Below, piece after piece: positions 17,103 to 25,847 of a stretch of DNA of 64,000 nucleotides. Positions within the stretch are counted from its first letter, which is position 1; each line of letters opens with the position of its first letter. Below the pieces are notes generated by a model. That model had not been told where the DNA came from, made no database searches, and was given only the letters and a program-made list of their open reading frames with translations. The translations under genes were made by a program, and so were the position numbers. The DNA is from Mesorhizobium comanense (GTDB taxonomy: Bacteria > Pseudomonadota > Alphaproteobacteria > Rhizobiales > Rhizobiaceae), in the NCBI RefSeq assembly GCF_005503535.1, contig NZ_SCNN01000012.1:1-64000 (forward strand). The letters are read 5' to 3'.

Positions 17103-17148
17103 TGGAATGTTAATTCCACCAATTAGTCAATATGGAATGTTCATTCTT
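17103..17148. promoter_or_regulatory. Pair of TGGAAT inverted repeats
   Basis: TGGAATGTTAATTCCA (17103-17118) is a palindrome with 6-base arms. A second, imperfect copy, TGGAATGTTCATTC, starts exactly 30 bases later at 17133, about three helical turns. Such phased palindromes usually bind two repressor dimers. They lie over 200 bases from the transporter start and just downstream of the aldo/keto reductase gene; the regulator is unknown. Confidence 0.5.
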
Positions 17149-17184
17149 TTTTTGGATCGCGCTTTTGTGAAGCCGATCTCCGCC

Positions 17185-18183
17185 TCACCCCAATTCCTGC
17201 TCCACCGTGAAGGGACGATATCTGGCGTACTCCGTCGCCGGTATGTCTATGTCGAGCAATTCCAGGTTACGTGTCAGGTTCGCCAGTTTTGCGGTGCCGG
17301 TCAGGACGGTGGCGACGGCAGGCTCGCGCAAGGGGAACTTGAATGCGGCGGCGGCCAGGGGATAGCCGCCTTCGCCGGCGATCTTCTCCATCGCGTCGAC
17401 CCGGTCGAGCATGTCACGGCTGGCGGGCTGGTAATCGAAATGCGCGCCTTGGACCGGGCCTGTCGCCAGGATGCCGGAGTTGAAGACGCCGCCAATGACC
17501 AGCGAGGTCTGCCGCTCCCGGCAAAGCGGCAGCAGTTCGGCTTCGGCGCTGCGGTCGAGCAGGGAATAGCGGCTGGCGAGCAGGATACAGTCGAGCGGCG
17601 CGCGGCGCATCACGTCGAGGCAGATCCGGACCTCGTTGACGCCCAGCCCGTAGGCGGAGATCGTGCCGGCGCGCTTCAGCTCCTCGAGCGCCTTGAGGCC
17701 GCCATCCATCAACTGGCGAAAGTGCAGCTTGGTCTTCTCGACGCCATGTGTGTAGGCGCCGATATCGTGGACGTAGAGGATATCGATCCGGTTCAGGCCG
17801 AGCCGCGCATAGCTGAACTCGACCGAGCGCATGATGCCATCATAGGAATAGTCGTAATCGAGCGTGAAGGGCAGCGGATCGACATAGGAATGGTCAGGCA
17901 CCTGGTCTTCCGGCACCGGGCGGAACAGGCGTCCGACCTTGGTCGACAGCACGTAGGATGAGCGCGGCTTGTAGCGCAGGAAATCGCCGAAGCGCCGCTC
18001 CGACAGGCCAAAGCCGTAGAACGGAGCGGTGTCGAAGTAGCGCAAGCCAGCATCCCAGGCGCCCTGCAGCGTCTCCATCGCCGCCTCGCGCGGACAGGCC
18101 CGGTAGAGGCCGCCGATCGCGGCGCCGCCGAAACTGACTTCGGTGACTTCGAGCGCCGTCTGGCCGATGCGGCGTTTTTCCAT
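17185..18183 (-). CDS. Aldo/keto reductase, D-threo-aldose 1-dehydrogenase-like
   Basis: TIM-barrel NAD(P)-dependent oxidoreductase of 332 residues, with GLRYFDTAPFYGFGLSERRF (catalytic Asp and Tyr), VLSTKVGR (catalytic Lys) and the conserved RIDILYVHD strand. The pattern resembles aldose dehydrogenases of the L-fucose/L-galactose 1-dehydrogenase and pyridoxal 4-dehydrogenase type. In this setting it may oxidise the imported sugar at C1 to a lactone. GGGGAGG precedes the ATG. It lies 62 bases after the dehydratase gene, probably in the same transcript. Confidence 0.85.
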   Translation of the reverse strand: MEKRRIGQTALEVTEVSFGGAAIGGLYRACPREAAMETLQGAWDAGLRYFDTAPFYGFGLSERRFGDFLRYKPRSSYVLSTKVGRLFRPVPEDQVPDHSYVDPLPFTLDYDYSYDGIMRSVEFSYARLGLNRIDILYVHDIGAYTHGVEKTKLHFRQLMDGGLKALEELKRAGTISAYGLGVNEVRICLDVMRRAPLDCILLASRYSLLDRSAEAELLPLCRERQTSLVIGGVFNSGILATGPVQGAHFDYQPASRDMLDRVDAMEKIAGEGGYPLAAAAFKFPLREPAVATVLTGTAKLANLTRNLELLDIDIPATEYARYRPFTVEQELG

Positions 18184-18245
18184 GCAAAGCCTCCCCGTTG
18201 CCAGCCGCTTTCCGGCCGGGCCTTTCTACCAGATATCAGTTGTAT

Positions 18246-19751
18246 TTAGAGCGTCGCGCCGAGATGCCAGGGCACGAACTCGTTGTCGCCGTAGCCAAAG
18301 TCCTCGCTCTTGGTCTTGCGGCCGGAAGCCGTCTCGACGATCAGTTCGAAAATCTCGCGGCCCATGCCGGCGATGGTCTTTTCGCCCGAGGCGATGACGC
18401 CGCAATTGACGTCCATGTCTTCTTCCATCTGGTGGTACATGGTCGAGTTGGTGGCGACCTTGATCGAAGGCGTCGGCCGGCAGCCGAAACAGGAGCCGCG
18501 GCCGGTGGTGAAAACGATGACATTGGCGCCGCCGGCGACCTGGCCGGTGGCCGAGACCGGGTCGTAGCCGGGCGTGTCCATGAACACCAGTCCGTTGCCG
18601 GTGACTTTCTCGGCATAGCCGAACACACCGTTGAGCGGGGTCTGGCCACCCTTGGCCACGGCGCCCAGCGACTTTTCGAGGATGGTGGTCAGCCCGCCGC
18701 GCTTGTTGCCCGGTGAGGGGTTGTTGTCGATGGAGGCGCCGTGCTTGGCGACATGATCCTCCCACCATTTCACATAGCCATCGAGCTTCTTGGCGATTTC
18801 GGGCGTCGCCGCGCGATAGGCGAGCAGGTGCTCGGCACCGTAGATTTCAGTCGTCTCGGAAAGGATGCCGATGCCGCCGACGCCGGCCAGGATGTCGACC
18901 GCCGCGCCGAGTGCAGGATTGGCGGTGATGCCCGACATGCCGTCGGAGCCGCCGCACTGCAGGCCGACGACGATTTCGCTGACCGGGATCGGTTCGCGCT
19001 TCAACTGGCCGACCTCCTCGGCGATCTCGGCCAGCACGCCCATCGCCTTCTCGACCGATTTGCGCGAGCCGCCGGCGTCCTGGATGTTGAAGTGGCGTTT
19101 GCCGGCGGCGGCACCCTTCTGGCCGTAGAGGGTGAGCTGGTTGACCTCGCAGCCGAGGCCGACCATCAGCACGCCGCCGAAATTCGGATGGCGGGCGTAG
19201 CCAGCCAGCGTGCGATGCAGCACCATCATGCCGTCGCCGGTGCCGCTCATGCCGCAGCCCTGGCCGTGGACGATCGGCACGAAGCCGTCGATACCGGGAT
19301 ATTTGGGCAGCAGGGTCCGGTTGGCCGTGTCGGCGATGGAATGGCAGACGGTGGCCGAACAGTTGACGCTGGCGATGATGCCGATGAAGTTGCGCGTGCC
19401 GGCTCGGCCGTCGGCGCGGCGATAGCCCATGAAGGTGCGGGCGCGATCGGCCTCGGTCGCGTGCTCGGCTTCGCTCGGCGGCACCACCGGCAGGCGGCCG
19501 GCCTCGAAGACCAGATTGTGCGAGTGGACATGCTCGCCGGGCGCGATGTCCTGCGTGGCGCGGCCGATCGCCTGGGCGTACTTCACCACGGCTTCACCCG
19601 CGGCGATCGGCTTGATCGCCACCTTGTGGCCGGGCTCGATGACCGCCGTGGCGGTGGCGCCGCCCGGCAGCGCGGTGCCGGTCTCGACGCGGCCGTTGGC
19701 GACGGCGACATTGTCGGCGGGGGACAGGAGGATGGTGTTGGAGGCGTTCAC
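18246..19751 (-). CDS. UxaA family (altronate/galactarate-type) dehydratase
   Basis: Sugar-acid dehydratase of about 501 residues, the normal UxaA length. The N-terminal SAF domain (about residues 5-95) contains AGEHVHSHNL; the catalytic part follows from about residue 105 (FMGYRRADGRAGTRNFIGI) with conserved cysteines such as HGQGCGMSG and GLQCGGSDGMSG, which fit an iron-dependent lyase. It would turn an aldonate or related acid into a 2-keto-3-deoxy acid. A GTG start at 19751 preceded by AGGAAA is preferred over an ATG 42 bases upstream. Exact substrate unknown. Confidence 0.85.
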   Translation of the reverse strand: MNASNTILLSPADNVAVANGRVETGTALPGGATATAVIEPGHKVAIKPIAAGEAVVKYAQAIGRATQDIAPGEHVHSHNLVFEAGRLPVVPPSEAEHATEADRARTFMGYRRADGRAGTRNFIGIIASVNCSATVCHSIADTANRTLLPKYPGIDGFVPIVHGQGCGMSGTGDGMMVLHRTLAGYARHPNFGGVLMVGLGCEVNQLTLYGQKGAAAGKRHFNIQDAGGSRKSVEKAMGVLAEIAEEVGQLKREPIPVSEIVVGLQCGGSDGMSGITANPALGAAVDILAGVGGIGILSETTEIYGAEHLLAYRAATPEIAKKLDGYVKWWEDHVAKHGASIDNNPSPGNKRGGLTTILEKSLGAVAKGGQTPLNGVFGYAEKVTGNGLVFMDTPGYDPVSATGQVAGGANVIVFTTGRGSCFGCRPTPSIKVATNSTMYHQMEEDMDVNCGVIASGEKTIAGMGREIFELIVETASGRKTKSEDFGYGDNEFVPWHLGATL

Positions 19752-19810
19752 GGGCGTTTCCTGGGTGATCCTGGGATGCGCGCGGATTGACACGCGCCTG
19801 TTAAGAGTTA

Positions 19811-19836
19811 ATGTCTTTTATCGTGAAAAAACATTT
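19811..19836. promoter_or_regulatory. Shared operator-like motif, dehydratase copy
   Basis: The left arm AATGTCTTTT and right arm AAAAAACATT form an inverted repeat around ATCGTG. Its right part (19817-19836) matches 16949-16968 at 17 of 20 positions. It lies between the divergent dehydratase gene and the GntR regulator gene, where an autoregulating repressor would bind. Confidence 0.55.
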
Positions 19837-20003
19837 TTGCGTCAATTGTTTTTTCGCAGGCGGTTGCGCGTGCTCCCGGGCATGACGGCGCTGCTGACAA
19901 CGAACCAGGCCGGCGAAAGCGATTCCTGCTTCTCAGGGGCATGGGAACGTCATATTGCGCTTCGAGCCGGCCGCCGCAAGCGCCGGCATGGATGGGGCAG
20001 GGG

Positions 20004-20906
20004 ATGTCGAAGAGCAACAACGTCTACAAGGATGCCTACAACAGGTGCCTCAGGCTGCTTGACGAGACGCGCAGCCTGCCATCCGAACCGGAACTGGGCG
20101 CGCTGCTCGGCGTCAGCCGCACGACGGTGCGCAGCATCCTGGCGCGCATGGAGGAGACCGGGCTCATCGCCTGGAACAAGCGCGCCAAGACGGTGCTGCG
20201 CGATCCGCATCCCGACGACTTCTTCCCCGAGGAAGAGACCGATACGCTGGCCGAAATCATCGAGCGGTCCTTCATGCGGCGGCTGCTCGCAGGTGGCGCG
20301 GAGGCCGGCATGCAGATCAACGAGCTCGAACTGGCGCGCGAGATCGGCGTCGGCACCACCAGCGTGCGCGAATTCCTGATCCGGTTCTCCCGCTTCGGCC
20401 TGATCGAGAAACGCCGCAACAGTCATTGGGTGCTGAAGGGCTTTACCCGGGCCTTCGCGCTCGAACTCACCGAGATCCGCGAGATGTTCGAGCTGCGCTC
20501 GGCGGCTGCCTTTGCGGCCCTGCCGCAGGACAGCCCGGTCTGGGCCGATCTCGACCGGCTTGAGGATGAGCATCGCCAGCTGGCCCGCGACATCGCCACG
20601 CGCTTCAACGAGTTTTCCGAGCTGGACGAGCGCTTCCACAGGCTCATCCATCGTGCCTCGCACAACCGCTTCATCGTCGATTTCTACGACGTCATCGCCA
20701 TGATCTTCCATTACCACTACCAATGGAACAAGGCGCAGGAGCGCCAGCGTAACGAAGTCGCGGTCGGCGAGCATCTTGCCTATATCGAGGCGCTCAGGTC
20801 GCGCGACCTCGGCAAGGTAGATGCCGCCTGCCGCAAGCATTTGAAGTCGGCGCGCCAGACGCTGCTGACCTCGATCCCGGAGAGCAGGCAGCCGGCGCGC
20901 GCCTGA
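20004..20906 (+). CDS. GntR regulator with two winged-helix domains and an FCD domain
   Basis: A 300-residue regulator. A first winged helix (about residues 10-60) contains LPSEPELGALLGVSRTTVRS, and a second (about 85-150) contains NELELAREIGVGTTSVREF. A C-terminal FCD ligand-binding domain follows, with the metal-site style pattern ELDERFHRLIHRAS and a late EHLAYIEAL. GntR/FadR-type proteins normally have only one DNA-binding domain. The start at 20004 has GGGGCAGGGG upstream; longer starts at 19941 or 19992 are possible. It is divergent from the dehydratase gene and probably controls the sugar-acid cluster. Confidence 0.88.
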   Translation: MSKSNNVYKDAYNRCLRLLDETRSLPSEPELGALLGVSRTTVRSILARMEETGLIAWNKRAKTVLRDPHPDDFFPEEETDTLAEIIERSFMRRLLAGGAEAGMQINELELAREIGVGTTSVREFLIRFSRFGLIEKRRNSHWVLKGFTRAFALELTEIREMFELRSAAAFAALPQDSPVWADLDRLEDEHRQLARDIATRFNEFSELDERFHRLIHRASHNRFIVDFYDVIAMIFHYHYQWNKAQERQRNEVAVGEHLAYIEALRSRDLGKVDAACRKHLKSARQTLLTSIPESRQPARA

Positions 20907-20998
20907 TCGCGCCGCGTTGCCGCAGCATCGATTTGGCGATTTTCCGCCTCCCTTTCGCGTGATAAGTATCGCGCCAGTAGCTTGAAGAGGCCGATCGT

Positions 20999-21379
20999 TT
21001 GAAAAGCCGGGGGAGACGCTGGAGCATGCCGGCCGCACTTGTCGCGGCCTATTTGCTGTTGCTCCAGTCGACCCTTGGCGCCTTCGCCTTCGGCGTGCCG
21101 AACGCGGCGCAGCTCGATGCTTTCGGCAACGTCATCTGCACTCACGACGGCGCCACCCAGCTTCCGGACGGCGACCAGCATCCCTCGCATCCGCCGGCCT
21201 GCTGCACGCTTGGCTGCAGCATGTTTTCATCGGCCTTCGCGCCGCCACCCGATGCCGGGATCGCGCTGGGCAATTTTTCCTTCCAGACGGTCGCCTTCGT
21301 CTTTCCGGCGAGCATCCATCTCGGCTTCGCGCGCGAACGTTCGCCGTCGAACCCGCGCGCGCCGCCGCTCGCGGCCTGA
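20999..21379 (+). CDS. DUF2946-type small membrane or exported protein
   Basis: A 126-residue protein with one N-terminal hydrophobic segment (LVAAYLLLLQSTLGAFAFG) and a cysteine/histidine-containing stretch (HPPACCTLGCSM), the look of DUF2946 proteins that sit beside copper genes. It directly precedes the PCuAC, YcnI and CopCD genes on the same strand, so a role in copper handling is inferred. The TTG at 20999 with GAAGAGG upstream, or the ATG at 21026, could be the start. Confidence 0.65.
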   Translation: MKSRGRRWSMPAALVAAYLLLLQSTLGAFAFGVPNAAQLDAFGNVICTHDGATQLPDGDQHPSHPPACCTLGCSMFSSAFAPPPDAGIALGNFSFQTVAFVFPASIHLGFARERSPSNPRAPPLAA

Positions 21380-21477
21380 GCCGGCGCGCCCGGCGGACCC
21401 TTTTACGGGCGCACCCATCCAAAGATCAAAACGTCTCGCGGCCGGCGACGGCGCGATCGTCATTTCATGGAGCAACC

Positions 21478-22020
21478 ATGTCTCATTCTTCCTCTATGGC
21501 GGCACGCAATATGTTCGGCCGTTTTCTGTCCCGCTTTCAGCACCTCGGCGCTTTCGCGCTGGCCCTTGCCCTGGCATTCGTCGGCGTCCACTCGGTCACC
21601 GCGCATGAGTTCAAGGTCGGTGATCTCGAGATCGAGCATCCCTGGTCGCGCGCCACGCCTGTCGGCGCCAAGGTGGCCGGCGGCTATTTCACCATCATCA
21701 ACAAGGGCAGTTCGCCGGACCGGCTGCTGTCGATTTCCTCCGATGTTTCGGAGAAGGCCGAGCTGCACCAGATGGGCGTCAAGGATGGCGTCATGACCAT
21801 GCGGCCGGTCGAGGGCGGCCTGGACATTCCCGCCGGCGGCAAGGTGGCGCTGGCGCCCGGCAGCTATCACCTGATGTTCATCGGGCTGAAGCGGCAGCCC
21901 AAGCAAGGCGAAAAATTCGCGGCCACGCTGACCTTCGAGAAGGCCGGCACAGTCAATGTCGAATTCGCCGTCGAAGGCATGGGTGAGACGGGCGGCATGG
22001 ACATGGATCACGCCAACTGA
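21478..22020 (+). CDS. Periplasmic copper chaperone PCu(A)C
   Basis: A 180-residue exported protein (hydrophobic signal around AFALALALAFVGVHSVTAH) with the PCuAC copper site: His and Met in ELHQMGV, Met in MTMRPVEGG, and His-x-Met in SYHLM. The C-terminus ends in a Met/His-rich tail (GGMDMDHAN). PCuAC proteins deliver Cu(I) to the CuA centre of cytochrome oxidase. GGAG precedes the ATG. It forms a compact plus-strand cluster with the YcnI-like and CopC-CopD genes. Confidence 0.93.
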   Translation: MSHSSSMAARNMFGRFLSRFQHLGAFALALALAFVGVHSVTAHEFKVGDLEIEHPWSRATPVGAKVAGGYFTIINKGSSPDRLLSISSDVSEKAELHQMGVKDGVMTMRPVEGGLDIPAGGKVALAPGSYHLMFIGLKRQPKQGEKFAATLTFEKAGTVNVEFAVEGMGETGGMDMDHAN

Positions 22021-22059
22021 TCGCGCCAGCCCGCAATTTTTGAAATCAGAGGGACCATC

Positions 22060-22578
22060 ATGAACAAGTATCTTTTGACGGCCGGCGCGCTTCTCGTGCT
22101 GGGGACCAATGCCGCCTTTGCGCATATCACGCTCGAAACCCAGGAAGCGGCGGTCGGCTCGACCTACAAAGCGGTGCTGCGCGTGCCGCACGGCTGCGAC
22201 GGCAAGGCGACGACCGCCGTGCGCGTGCAGATCCCGGAAGGGGTGATCGCGGTGAAGCCGATGCCGAAGCCGGGCTGGACGCTGCAGACCAAGAAGGGCA
22301 AATATGAAAAGTCCTACCAGCTTTACGGCCAGGCGGTGACCGATGGGGTCAAGGAGGTCGACTGGAGCGGCGGCAATCTGCCGGATGAGTTCTACGACGA
22401 GTTCGTCTTCCGGGCGACGCTGACGGCGGACCTGCCCGTCGGCCAGAAGCTCTACTTCCCGGTGGTGCAGGAATGCGGCGATGCGGCCGAGCGCTGGATC
22501 GAGATTCCCGCGGCCGGACAGGATGAAGACGCGCTGGAGACGCCTGCGCCCGGCATCAAGCTGACGCCCAAGAAATGA
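22060..22578 (+). CDS. YcnI-like DUF1775 copper-binding protein
   Basis: A 172-residue exported protein. After the signal peptide the mature chain begins with a histidine (AHITLETQEAAVGS), the conserved copper-ligand position of the YcnI/DUF1775 family, followed by the family pattern VLRVPHGCDGKATTAVRVQI and MPKPGWTL. GAGGGA lies before the ATG. The gene order PCuAC, YcnI, CopCD resembles the copper cluster known as ycn in Bacillus, but without a visible YcnK regulator. Confidence 0.92.
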   Translation: MNKYLLTAGALLVLGTNAAFAHITLETQEAAVGSTYKAVLRVPHGCDGKATTAVRVQIPEGVIAVKPMPKPGWTLQTKKGKYEKSYQLYGQAVTDGVKEVDWSGGNLPDEFYDEFVFRATLTADLPVGQKLYFPVVQECGDAAERWIEIPAAGQDEDALETPAPGIKLTPKK

Positions 22579-22633
22579 TCTTCCGGCGGCGCGCCCGCTG
22601 CGAACGGCGCGCCGCCAGTTCTCCGGCGATGAC

Positions 22634-24271
22634 ATGAACGCGATGCTCGAATTCAACAAGGCCTTCATGGCCCGCAGACGCCGCGGTTGGGCCGCAGGCG
22701 GGTTGCTGGCCATGATCATGGGGCTGATGGTCATGGCCTCGACAGGCCACGCCCTTGCCCATGCGGCGCTGATCAAGACCGATCCGGCCGACGGTGCCGT
22801 CCTGGCGCAGGCGCCGGCGCAGTTTTCATTGACCTTCAGCGAACCTGTCTCGCCGCTGGTGCTGACCTTGGTGAAGCCCGACGGGACACCTGTCGCCCTG
22901 ACCAGTTTCCGCCTCAGCGACCAGACCGTCGAGATCGACAACCGCCAGGCGCTCAAATCCGGCACGCATGTGTTGAGCTGGCGCGTCATTTCCGCCGACG
23001 GCCATCCGGTCGGCGGCTCCTTGCTGTTTTCGATCGGTGCGCCAAGCGAGCCGCCCGCCGTATCCGAAGCGGTCGACTGGCCGCTCCGCTCGGCGATCTG
23101 GATCGGCAAGATCCTTCTCTACACGGGGCTTTTCCTCGGTATAGGCGGTGCCTTTGCGCTTGCCTGGCTGGCGGGGAATGGCCGTGACGGCCAGCGCTTC
23201 GTGATCGCCGCCATCTTGTGCGGGCTGGCGGCGGCGCCAATGTCGTTGGGTTTCCAGGGATTGGATGCGCTTGGAGCTCCGCTGTCCCATCTGGCGCAGC
23301 CGGTGGTCTGGCGGACCGGCCTTGGCACCAGCTTCGGCTGGACGGTGCTCGCCGCCCTGATCGCCTTCGGGCTCGGCCTGCTGTCGCTGGCCGGACCGCG
23401 TGCCCTGGCCAGGACGTTTGCGCTCGCCGCCATGGCCGGCGTGGGCGCGGCACTTGCCGCCAGCGGCCATGCCAGCGCGGCCGAGCCGCAATGGCTGACG
23501 CGACCGATGGTGTTCCTGCACGGCGTCGGTATCGCCTTCTGGGCCGGTGCCCTGGCGCCGCTCGGCCTGGCGCTGAAACGTCAAGCAGCCGGCGCCGTTG
23601 CCTTCCTGCACCGCTTCTCCTTGGCGATCCTGCCTGTCGTGGCGGTGCTTGCCGCGGCCGGCATCGTACTGGCGGTCATCCAGGTGCAGACGCCTTCGGC
23701 GCTTGTCGGCACGGCCTATGGCCGGCTGCTGCTGATCAAGCTCGCGCTGCTGGTCTTCCTGTTCACGCTGGCCGCCGTTAATCGCTGGAGGCTCACGGCC
23801 TCGGCCGAGGCGGGCGCGACCGAGGTGCAGCGCAGGCTCACGCGTTCGATATCCGTCGAGGTGCTGATCGTGCTGGCGATCTTCGGCATTGCCGCGGGCT
23901 GGCGCTTCACGCCGCCGCCACGTGCGCTGGCGATCGCTGCCGCGCAGCCGGTTTCGGTCCACATCCATGCGCTGCAGGCGATGGCCGATCTCAGCATCAC
24001 GCCCGGCCATGCCGGGCCGGTCGCCGCCTCGATGATCATCATGACCGGGGATTTCGGGCCGCTCGACGCCAAGGAGGTGACGCTGGTGCTGTCGAAGCCC
24101 GATTCCGGCATCGAGCCGATGAAGCGGGCGGCGACGAAGCCGGGCGACGGAACATGGCGCGTCGACAACCTCGTCATTCCCGTGCCCGGGCGGTGGACGG
24201 TGCGCATCGACATCCTGGTTTCGGACTTCCAGATCGTGAAGATCGAAGCGCCCGTGGACATCAGGCCGTGA
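22634..24271 (+). CDS. CopC-CopD fusion copper transport protein (YcnJ-like)
   Basis: A 545-residue fusion. Behind a signal segment the CopC domain (about residues 38-135) begins with the copper-binding N-terminal histidine (AHAALIKTDPADGAVL) and has the paired site SADGHPVGG. The CopD part has about eight membrane segments (about residues 150-430), and a C-terminal soluble domain (about 440-545) resembles YtkA-like domains. It probably imports copper for periplasmic or cytoplasmic cuproenzymes. It is the last gene of the copper cluster. Confidence 0.9.
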   Translation: MNAMLEFNKAFMARRRRGWAAGGLLAMIMGLMVMASTGHALAHAALIKTDPADGAVLAQAPAQFSLTFSEPVSPLVLTLVKPDGTPVALTSFRLSDQTVEIDNRQALKSGTHVLSWRVISADGHPVGGSLLFSIGAPSEPPAVSEAVDWPLRSAIWIGKILLYTGLFLGIGGAFALAWLAGNGRDGQRFVIAAILCGLAAAPMSLGFQGLDALGAPLSHLAQPVVWRTGLGTSFGWTVLAALIAFGLGLLSLAGPRALARTFALAAMAGVGAALAASGHASAAEPQWLTRPMVFLHGVGIAFWAGALAPLGLALKRQAAGAVAFLHRFSLAILPVVAVLAAAGIVLAVIQVQTPSALVGTAYGRLLLIKLALLVFLFTLAAVNRWRLTASAEAGATEVQRRLTRSISVEVLIVLAIFGIAAGWRFTPPPRALAIAAAQPVSVHIHALQAMADLSITPGHAGPVAASMIIMTGDFGPLDAKEVTLVLSKPDSGIEPMKRAATKPGDGTWRVDNLVIPVPGRWTVRIDILVSDFQIVKIEAPVDIRP

Positions 24272-24382
24272 TGGTCTATATGGCCGCTTGCGAAGCGAGG
24301 CGGTTGACGTGGCGCTGAACGCTCGTCAATCATCCGACAAATCGCGAGCTCCACAACAAAATCCGGAAGCAGGGAAGAAACG

Positions 24383-25810
24383 ATGGAAAAAGCCGAAATC
24401 GGCCTGATCGGCCTTGGCACGATGGGCTCCAATCTGGCGCTCAACATCGCCGAGCACGGGCACCGCATCGCCGTCTTCAACCGCAGCAGGGCGCGTACGG
24501 ACGCCTTTGTCGAAAATGCCGGTGCCCTGAAGGACATGGTTGTCCCCTGCTACAGCCTCGAAGAGCTTGCCGCCGCGATCCGGCCGCCGCGCCCGATCAT
24601 CATCATGGTGCTGGCCGGCAAGCCGGTCGACGAGCAGATCGAAGCGCTGCGCGGCGTCCTGTCCAACAACGACATCGTCATCGATGCCGGCAACGCCAAT
24701 TTCCGCGATACGATGCGGCGCTTCTCGGAGCTTTCCGGCTCCGGCCTGACCTTCATCGGCATGGGCGTGTCCGGAGGCGAGGAAGGCGCGCGCCACGGGC
24801 CGTCGATCATGGTCGGCGGCACCGAAGACAGCTGGAAGCGTGTCGAGAAGGTGCTGACCGCCATCTCCGCCAAGTTCAAGGACGAGCCCTGCGCGGCGTG
24901 GCTCGGGCATGACGGCGCCGGCCATTTCGTCAAGACCATCCATAACGGCATCGAATATGCCGACATGCAGATGATCGCCGAGATCTACGGCATCCTGCGG
25001 GACGGCCTTGGCATGGGGCCGAAGGAGATCGGCAAGGTCTTCGACACCTGGAACAAGGGTAGGCTGAACTCCTACCTGATCGAGATCACCGCCAAGGTTC
25101 TGGCCGCCGACGATCCGAAGACCGGCAAGCCCGTGGTCGACATCATCCTCGACCGCGCCGGCCAGAAAGGCACCGGCAAATGGTCTGTCATCGAGGCGCA
25201 GCAGCTCGGCATTCCTGCGACCGCCATCGAAGCGGCGGTCGCCGCGCGCGTGCTGTCGTCGATCAAGGACGAGCGGCAGGCTGCCGAGAAGGCGTACGGC
25301 AACATCGCCGTCGAGAAGATTTCGGGCGACAGGGCGGCGCTGCTGAAAGATCTCGAACTGGCGCTGTTTGCCGGCAAGATCGCGGCTTACGCGCAGGGTT
25401 TCGCGGTGATGAGCGGCGCTTCGAAGGAGTTCAACTGGAGCCTGCCCATGCCGACGATCGCCAAGATATGGCGCGCGGGCTGCATCATCCGCTCGCAGAT
25501 GCTGGATACGATGGCCGAGGCCTTCAGCAGCGGCGGCGCCTCGACCAATCTCCTGATGGCGCCGGCGTTCATCAGCCTGATGCAGGAGGCACATCCGTCG
25601 CTGCGGCGCATCGTGGCGAGGGCTTCCGAAGCCGGTTCGCCGGTGCCGGCGCTGTCTTCCGCGCTCGCCTATTTCGACAGCTACCGCCAGGGCCGCGGCA
25701 CCTCGAACCTCATCCAGGCGCAGCGCGATTTCTTCGGCGCGCACGGCTTCGAGCGCATCGGCGAGCAGGGGGCGTTCCACGGACCGTGGGGCAGCGGCGC
25801 GGGTCACTAG
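24383..25810 (+). CDS. gnd: 6-phosphogluconate dehydrogenase, decarboxylating
   Basis: Pentose-phosphate enzyme that oxidises 6-phosphogluconate to ribulose 5-phosphate and CO2. The 475-residue protein has the NADP-binding GLGTMGSNLALNIA, the substrate motif FIGMGVSGGEEGARHGPSIM and the catalytic region FVKTIHNGIEYADMQ with Lys and Glu in place. Length is typical of the long homodimeric form. AGGGAAG precedes the ATG. It stands alone between the copper cluster and a strong hairpin. Confidence 0.97.
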   Translation: MEKAEIGLIGLGTMGSNLALNIAEHGHRIAVFNRSRARTDAFVENAGALKDMVVPCYSLEELAAAIRPPRPIIIMVLAGKPVDEQIEALRGVLSNNDIVIDAGNANFRDTMRRFSELSGSGLTFIGMGVSGGEEGARHGPSIMVGGTEDSWKRVEKVLTAISAKFKDEPCAAWLGHDGAGHFVKTIHNGIEYADMQMIAEIYGILRDGLGMGPKEIGKVFDTWNKGRLNSYLIEITAKVLAADDPKTGKPVVDIILDRAGQKGTGKWSVIEAQQLGIPATAIEAAVAARVLSSIKDERQAAEKAYGNIAVEKISGDRAALLKDLELALFAGKIAAYAQGFAVMSGASKEFNWSLPMPTIAKIWRAGCIIRSQMLDTMAEAFSSGGASTNLLMAPAFISLMQEAHPSLRRIVARASEAGSPVPALSSALAYFDSYRQGRGTSNLIQAQRDFFGAHGFERIGEQGAFHGPWGSGAGH

Positions 25811-25847
25811 AGCGGTTCAGCGTTTTACGGAAACGCCGAACCGCTCT
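25809..25847. terminator. Long hairpin after gnd
   Basis: AGAGCGGTTC pairs with GAACCGCTCT, and inside it GCGTTT pairs with AAACGC, giving a stem of about 16 base pairs directly at the gnd stop codon. It is the start of a rhizobial intergenic repeat and probably ends transcription from both gnd and the convergent lacI-type gene. Confidence 0.7.

Larger units (their letters stand above)
16878..17184. other. Intergenic region with promoter and operator-like repeats
   Basis: No gene is seen. The region is AT-rich compared with its neighbours. It holds a 20-base motif (16949-16968) that recurs before the dehydratase gene, and two copies of TGGAATGTT-type inverted repeats (17103-17118 and 17133-17148). 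It should contain the promoter of the sugar transporter operon. Confidence 0.6.
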
